The notes beneath the pieces are model-generated. The model did not search any database and was not told the origin of the DNA. It saw nothing but the letters and a program-made list of their open reading frames with translations. A stretch of 17,868 bases of DNA from DAOTXN01 sp034435435 (GTDB taxonomy: Bacteria; Chloroflexota; Anaerolineae; S140-20), in assembly GCA_034435435.1 (NCBI GenBank), contig DAOTXN010000076.1, forward strand, positions 1 to 17,868, written 5' to 3'. The position numbers and the translations under genes are program-made. This document shows, piece by piece, positions 14,715 to 17,868 of the stretch; position 1 is the first letter of the stretch, and each line of letters begins with the position of its first letter.

Positions 14715-15116
14715 GTGAAGCGCACGAAACAGCTTTTCGATCGAATGGACAAGCACACCATTCTCACCATTTCGGTGACGCATTGGCTGCTTCTCTTGTC
14801 AGCTTTTGCTTGCATCGCTGGCTTTACCCTCTTATCGGAGGTAGGCAATTCAAACCAGGTTTCAGAAACGTTCACAGCGCGAGTCGTCGATGTTTGGGTA
14901 CGTTATACATACGATCATACGGGAGGAAGCGAGGTCTACTACGTTCGTTTGGAACGGGACCAGATAGAATATACGTGCACTGTATCAGCCGTTTTGAGGC
15001 ACTTGTGGAACCGGCTCGAAACCGGCCAAAGCTACGAGTTCGCCGTGACTCGATCGCGCATGGAGTGCTCTATCTATGCGGCCGTCGAGGTTAGCGAAAC
15101 GCAGAGGAAGGAATAG
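14715..15116 (+). CDS. small membrane-anchored protein, unknown function
   Basis: I do not recognise this protein. From GTG 14715 it has 133 residues; from the in-frame ATG 14745 it has 123. One hydrophobic segment, WLLLLSAFACIAGFTLL (about 24-40 from the GTG), would anchor it in the membrane. An outside domain of about 90 residues follows, with alternating strands such as TARVVDVWVRYTY and VYYVRLERD. Two cysteines lie in the outer part (CTV and MECSI), suitable for a disulphide bond. Neither start has a Shine-Dalgarno. The TATAAT at 14700 puts the transcription start just before GTG, consistent with leaderless translation. The next gene, a lipoprotein, starts 33 bases after the stop and may be cotranscribed, suggesting an envelope role. 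Coding status rests on the open frame, promoter and context. Confidence 0.65.
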   Translation: MKRTKQLFDRMDKHTILTISVTHWLLLLSAFACIAGFTLLSEVGNSNQVSETFTARVVDVWVRYTYDHTGGSEVYYVRLERDQIEYTCTVSAVLRHLWNRLETGQSYEFAVTRSRMECSIYAAVEVSETQRKE

Positions 15117-15149
15117 AATCGTCAACGCTCGATCAGTTAGGAGGTCGTG

Positions 15150-16544
15150 ATGAAAAAGCACTTGTGGCTCTACGTGGTTCTGACCTTGCTGCTGCTTGCC
15201 GCCTGCAAGTCCGGCGACAAAGGGCCAACGGGTCTCATTCTCTACCAGACCCTCGACGAGACCGGGTTCAAAGAATTGGTCATCGTTAACCCGCAGGGCG
15301 AGGAACAACACCGCATCAGCATGCCCGATCTGATTCGCAGAGGCGTTCCTACACAAAACAGTTACCAGGCCGTGCTCGACACGTCTGCCAAAGAATATCT
15401 ACTAGACGCAAAACAGGGAACCATCCAGGGATTGGACCTGGCAGGAGAGGCCTTTCCCTACGTCGCGCACTTTCGGCTCAGCGGCGGCGGGAAACGCTGG
15501 ATGCTCATGGGCAATCCCCAGGGCGGCCTGACTTACCTGGTGAATCTGGAGACGGGGCAGGCGCACGATATGACCACTCTGAACCAAGATACACCCTGGA
15601 TCTTTTACGGCCTGTTCGCACCGGATGAGGCGCATCTACTGTTGGGCGTGGGCAGTGACTTGTGGCTGGTCCCGACGGCCAATCTCGACGCCGCCCGCCG
15701 GCTCGGCGCGGGCAAGACGACCTTTGCCAGCAGCTTTTCCGGCGACGGCAAGCAGGTTGCATACGTCCAACGCAGCGAGTCGGGCGAGTTCGAAGTGGTG
15801 TTGGAGGCGGTGGATGGCTCCAAGTCCGAGGTCGTCACAACAGACACGTTTATCGCTGGGATCGCTTTCGTGCCAGGCCAGAAGCAGTTGATCCTGCTCA
15901 CAGAGAAACAGATTTTCCTCCTCTCACTGGAGGACGGTGCAAAAAAGGAGCTGCTGGCCCTCTCTGGCCAAGCCCGCCGCCCGTGGCTGGCGCCCGACGG
16001 CAAGAAAGCCTTGATCCAGGAGGAAACGACCGACAGCATCCTTTGGCATCTCGTGGATTTGAAACAAAGTCAAGCCCAGCTACTGGATGAGCTGCAGGGT
16101 TACTCGGCCTACTTTTGGAATCCAGACCATCGCTGGGTGTTCTGTGTCGATAACACCTCGTATGGCGCGGGTGAACGCCGCTTTGTCAGTCTGGACCTGG
16201 AATCCGGCGAGATCAGGCCGGCGATGGACGTGGACGAGGAACTGATGTACATGGGCCTGTCCGACGTGGCGGCCGAGGGGCGTTACGCGCTGGTCACAAC
16301 CATGAACCCGGACAAGCAGATGCAGTTGTGGCTGCTGCGGGCCGCCAGCGGCGAGCCGCGCCTGCTGGCCGAGGCGGGCAGTGTTTCTGGCGCTTTTTCG
16401 CCTGATGGCCGCTGGGTCGCCGTGAGCACCCAGACCCGCACAGACGAAGACGGGTTCGAGACGCAAGTGACGCTGATGAAAATAGAAGGAGACGAGACGC
16501 GCTCGGTGGGCGAGGGAGTCCGGCCAATCTGGGTGCGGCCATAG
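15150..16544 (+). CDS. lipoprotein with WD40-like / TolB-like beta-propeller repeats
   Basis: The 464-residue product has a lipoprotein signal peptide: KKH, a hydrophobic core, lipobox LLAAC and Cys19. The rest is a run of beta-propeller-like repeats with the pattern seen in TolB and PD40 proteins, for example SFSGDGKQVAYV, WLAPDGKKALI and AFSPDGRWVAVST. This predicts a propeller outside the membrane that binds a protein or ligand; no catalytic motif is visible. AGGAGG at 15139-15144 selects ATG 15150 rather than the adjacent in-frame GTG 15147. The small membrane protein lies 33 bases upstream. The downstream gene, hemW, is convergent, separated by a repeat stem-loop. It has no cysteines beyond the lipidated one and one in FCVDN. 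Fold call is good, function unknown. Confidence 0.82.
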   Translation: MKKHLWLYVVLTLLLLAACKSGDKGPTGLILYQTLDETGFKELVIVNPQGEEQHRISMPDLIRRGVPTQNSYQAVLDTSAKEYLLDAKQGTIQGLDLAGEAFPYVAHFRLSGGGKRWMLMGNPQGGLTYLVNLETGQAHDMTTLNQDTPWIFYGLFAPDEAHLLLGVGSDLWLVPTANLDAARRLGAGKTTFASSFSGDGKQVAYVQRSESGEFEVVLEAVDGSKSEVVTTDTFIAGIAFVPGQKQLILLTEKQIFLLSLEDGAKKELLALSGQARRPWLAPDGKKALIQEETTDSILWHLVDLKQSQAQLLDELQGYSAYFWNPDHRWVFCVDNTSYGAGERRFVSLDLESGEIRPAMDVDEELMYMGLSDVAAEGRYALVTTMNPDKQMQLWLLRAASGEPRLLAEAGSVSGAFSPDGRWVAVSTQTRTDEDGFETQVTLMKIEGDETRSVGEGVRPIWVRP

Positions 16545-16559
16545 CGCCAACGGATGGCG

Positions 16560-16628
16560 AACGGATAAACGGATACCTGGCATCCGTTTATCCGTTGGCT
16601 TATCCGTTTATCCGTTGGCTTATCCGTT
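16560..16628. repeat. inverted and tandem 8-bp repeat stem-loop between convergent genes
   Basis: Two direct copies of AACGGATA (16560-16575) are followed by complementary copies TATCCGTT at 16589, 16601, 16609 and 16621, plus a partial ATCCGTT at 16582. A 15-bp perfect hairpin forms between 16560-16574 and 16582-16596 with a 7-base loop, and alternative pairing with 16601-16616 is also perfect over 16 bp. It fills most of the 93-bp gap between convergent stop codons and may act as a bidirectional transcription barrier, though no T-run follows the stem. Confidence 0.75.
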
Positions 16629-16637
16629 GACACCCTC

Positions 16638-17864
16638 TCACACAAACCGCGCAAAGACTTGATTCCCCAACAGTCGTCCCCGCGCTGTCAGGCGGACGTG
16701 TTGCCCATCCCACTCGACCAGCCCTTGCGCCGCCAATTCGTCCAATTCGCGCCCGTACACCTCACCCAGCGACCGACCAAAGCGCGTGTAAAACACGTCG
16801 GCGCTGATGCCCTCGCGCAGGCGCAGCCCCAACATCATCGTCTCGCCCATGGCCTGGGTTGGGCTGACCTCTTCCCCGCCAGCCTCGGCCGACTGGCCCG
16901 CCTCGACCCGCGCGATGTACTCGGCCGGCGCTAACACGTTCCACCAGCGTCGTTCGACCGGCTCACGCCGAGACCGGCCATTCCTGTGCGAGTGCGCGCC
17001 CGCGCCGAAACCCAGGTACTCCCCGTTGCGCCAGTAGACCAGATTGTGGCGGCACTCCCGGCCCGGCCTGGCCCAGTTGGAAATTTCATAGTGAATGAAC
17101 CCGGCGGCGCCCAAAGCGGCGGCGGCCCATTCGTACATCTCGGCGGCCAGGTCGGGGTCGGGTTCGGGCGCATGGCCCGTCGCTACCCATTCGGCCAGCG
17201 GCGTGCCGTCTTCGACGCTGAGGCAATAGGCCGAGAGGTGATCGGGAGACAAAGCGATGGCCGCGTCCAGCGTGGCCTGCCAGCGCGCCAGCGATTGGCG
17301 GGGTAATCCGTAAATCAAGTCCAGGCTGAGGTTATCAAACCCGGCGACGCGGGCCAGGCGCACCGCCTCGGCGGCCTGCTCGAAGGTGTGCAGCCGGCCC
17401 AACAGTTCCAATTCGGCGGCGTGGGCCGACTGCACGCCAAAGCTGAGCCGGTTGACCCCCAACCGCCGCAGCCCGGCCAGCTTGTCGGCGTCCACCGTGC
17501 CGGGATTGGCCTCCAGACTGATCTCGGCGTCGGCCTCTACGGCAAAAGCGTCGCGGCAGGCCGCCAGCAGGTCCGCCGCCAACGCCACGGGCAGAATCGA
17601 GGGCGTGCCGCCGCCAAGAAAAATCGTCGCCGCCCGCTCGCCCCGCCCCGCCCGCCGAATCTCGGTTGTCAGCGCCGCCGTGTACGGACCGATCAAGTGC
17701 TCCAACCCGGCGTAGGTGTTGAAATCGCAATAGCTACACCGCCGCCGGCAGAACGGAACGTGCAAATAGAGCGCCAGTTTTCGCCGAAACTCAGCTACCA
17801 TCTCGTCCATACCGGCCATCCGTATCTTTTCAATCATTCGGGGTAGCGGGCAGGTCTCGCACAT
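16638..17864 (-). CDS. hemW: radical SAM heme chaperone HemW (5' end near the window edge)
   Basis: The product, up to 408 residues, is HemW. The radical SAM cluster motif CRRRCSYCDF (C-X3-C-X2-C) follows LALYLHVPF, with FLGGGTPS, EANPGT, NRLSFGVQS, DLIYGLPRQS and HYEISNWARPG after it. The C-terminal HemN-like domain has GETMMLGLRLREGI. HemW carries heme on a 4Fe-4S/SAM protein to respiratory enzymes; it is often misnamed coproporphyrinogen III oxidase (HemN). The open frame reaches ATG 17862-17864 at the edge. Alternative starts with more typical N-termini are ATG at 17817-17819 and 17808-17810; none has a strong Shine-Dalgarno. A short insertion (NGRSRREPVER) lies between GAGAHSH and RWWN, encoded in part by a dispersed repeat. 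Convergent with the upstream lipoprotein gene. Confidence 0.93.
   Translation of the reverse strand: MCETCPLPRMIEKIRMAGMDEMVAEFRRKLALYLHVPFCRRRCSYCDFNTYAGLEHLIGPYTAALTTEIRRAGRGERAATIFLGGGTPSILPVALAADLLAACRDAFAVEADAEISLEANPGTVDADKLAGLRRLGVNRLSFGVQSAHAAELELLGRLHTFEQAAEAVRLARVAGFDNLSLDLIYGLPRQSLARWQATLDAAIALSPDHLSAYCLSVEDGTPLAEWVATGHAPEPDPDLAAEMYEWAAAALGAAGFIHYEISNWARPGRECRHNLVYWRNGEYLGFGAGAHSHRNGRSRREPVERRWWNVLAPAEYIARVEAGQSAEAGGEEVSPTQAMGETMMLGLRLREGISADVFYTRFGRSLGEVYGRELDELAAQGLVEWDGQHVRLTARGRLLGNQVFARFV
16948..16965. repeat. second copy of the 18-bp dispersed repeat, in frame inside hemW
   Basis: CGTCGTTCGACCGGCTCA matches the copy at 11125-11142 at 14 of 18 positions, in the same orientation on the + strand. 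It falls in the part of hemW encoding the REPVER insertion that typical HemW proteins lack, and it keeps the frame. Confidence 0.5.
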
Positions 17865-17868
17865 GCCC

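Noticed and set aside
16560..16628. Possible CRISPR or recombination attachment site
   Set aside because: Units are 8 bp, partly inverted and without spacers; no integrase or tRNA nearby.
16638..17864. Naming the last gene hemN (oxygen-independent coproporphyrinogen III oxidase)
   Set aside because: Length, the C-X3-C-X2-C motif followed by DFNTY and the overall pattern fit HemW, not HemN.

Overview
This window looks like chromosomal DNA from a GC-rich bacterium, most likely a member of the Chloroflexota (Anaerolineae-like). That is an inference from gene content: a phosphatase / DUF3090 / SCO1664-type kinase trio of the kind known from actinobacteria, a LysN/MocR-type aminotransferase, two lipoproteins, and intergenic DNA rich in short tandem and inverted repeats. 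No rRNA, tRNA, CRISPR array, transposase or phage gene was seen. Gene starts were set by Shine-Dalgarno position and family length.

Left part (1-5347, all + strand). The first gene encodes a two-domain protein: a DapA/NAL-superfamily class I aldolase fused to a formaldehyde-activating enzyme (Fae) domain. This is the most unusual gene here. After a small repeat cluster and a good extended -10 promoter comes a sugar phosphate isomerase/epimerase-like TIM barrel. Then follow a frame-disrupted BrnT toxin with an apparently intact BrnA antitoxin, and an orphan IpdB/GctB-like CoA-transferase-fold subunit whose expected catalytic glutamate is replaced. A terminator overlaps the 3' end of that gene. 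A PLP aminotransferase of the 2-aminoadipate aminotransferase type comes next.

Middle part (5348-8275, + strand). A 206-bp gap holds a branched inverted-repeat element, a strong terminator hairpin and a promoter. The promoter appears to drive a tight run of four genes: histidine phosphatase, DUF3090 protein with a C-terminal zinc-ribbon-like motif, PI3/4-kinase-like SCO1664 family protein, and rsmG (16S rRNA m7G methyltransferase). The first three form a recurrent kinase/phosphatase-like module of unknown function.

Right part (8473-17868). A 2043-residue alpha-2-macroglobulin lipoprotein has four N-terminal Ig-like domains and an intact CxEQ thioester motif. It ends inside a 7-bp tandem repeat that is followed by a strong terminator. 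Next are a possibly leaderless small membrane-anchored protein and a beta-propeller-like lipoprotein. The convergent hemW gene lies on the - strand, separated by a repeat-built stem-loop. The envelope genes probably act outside the membrane in surface defence or sensing; the housekeeping genes (rsmG, hemW) are unrelated to them.
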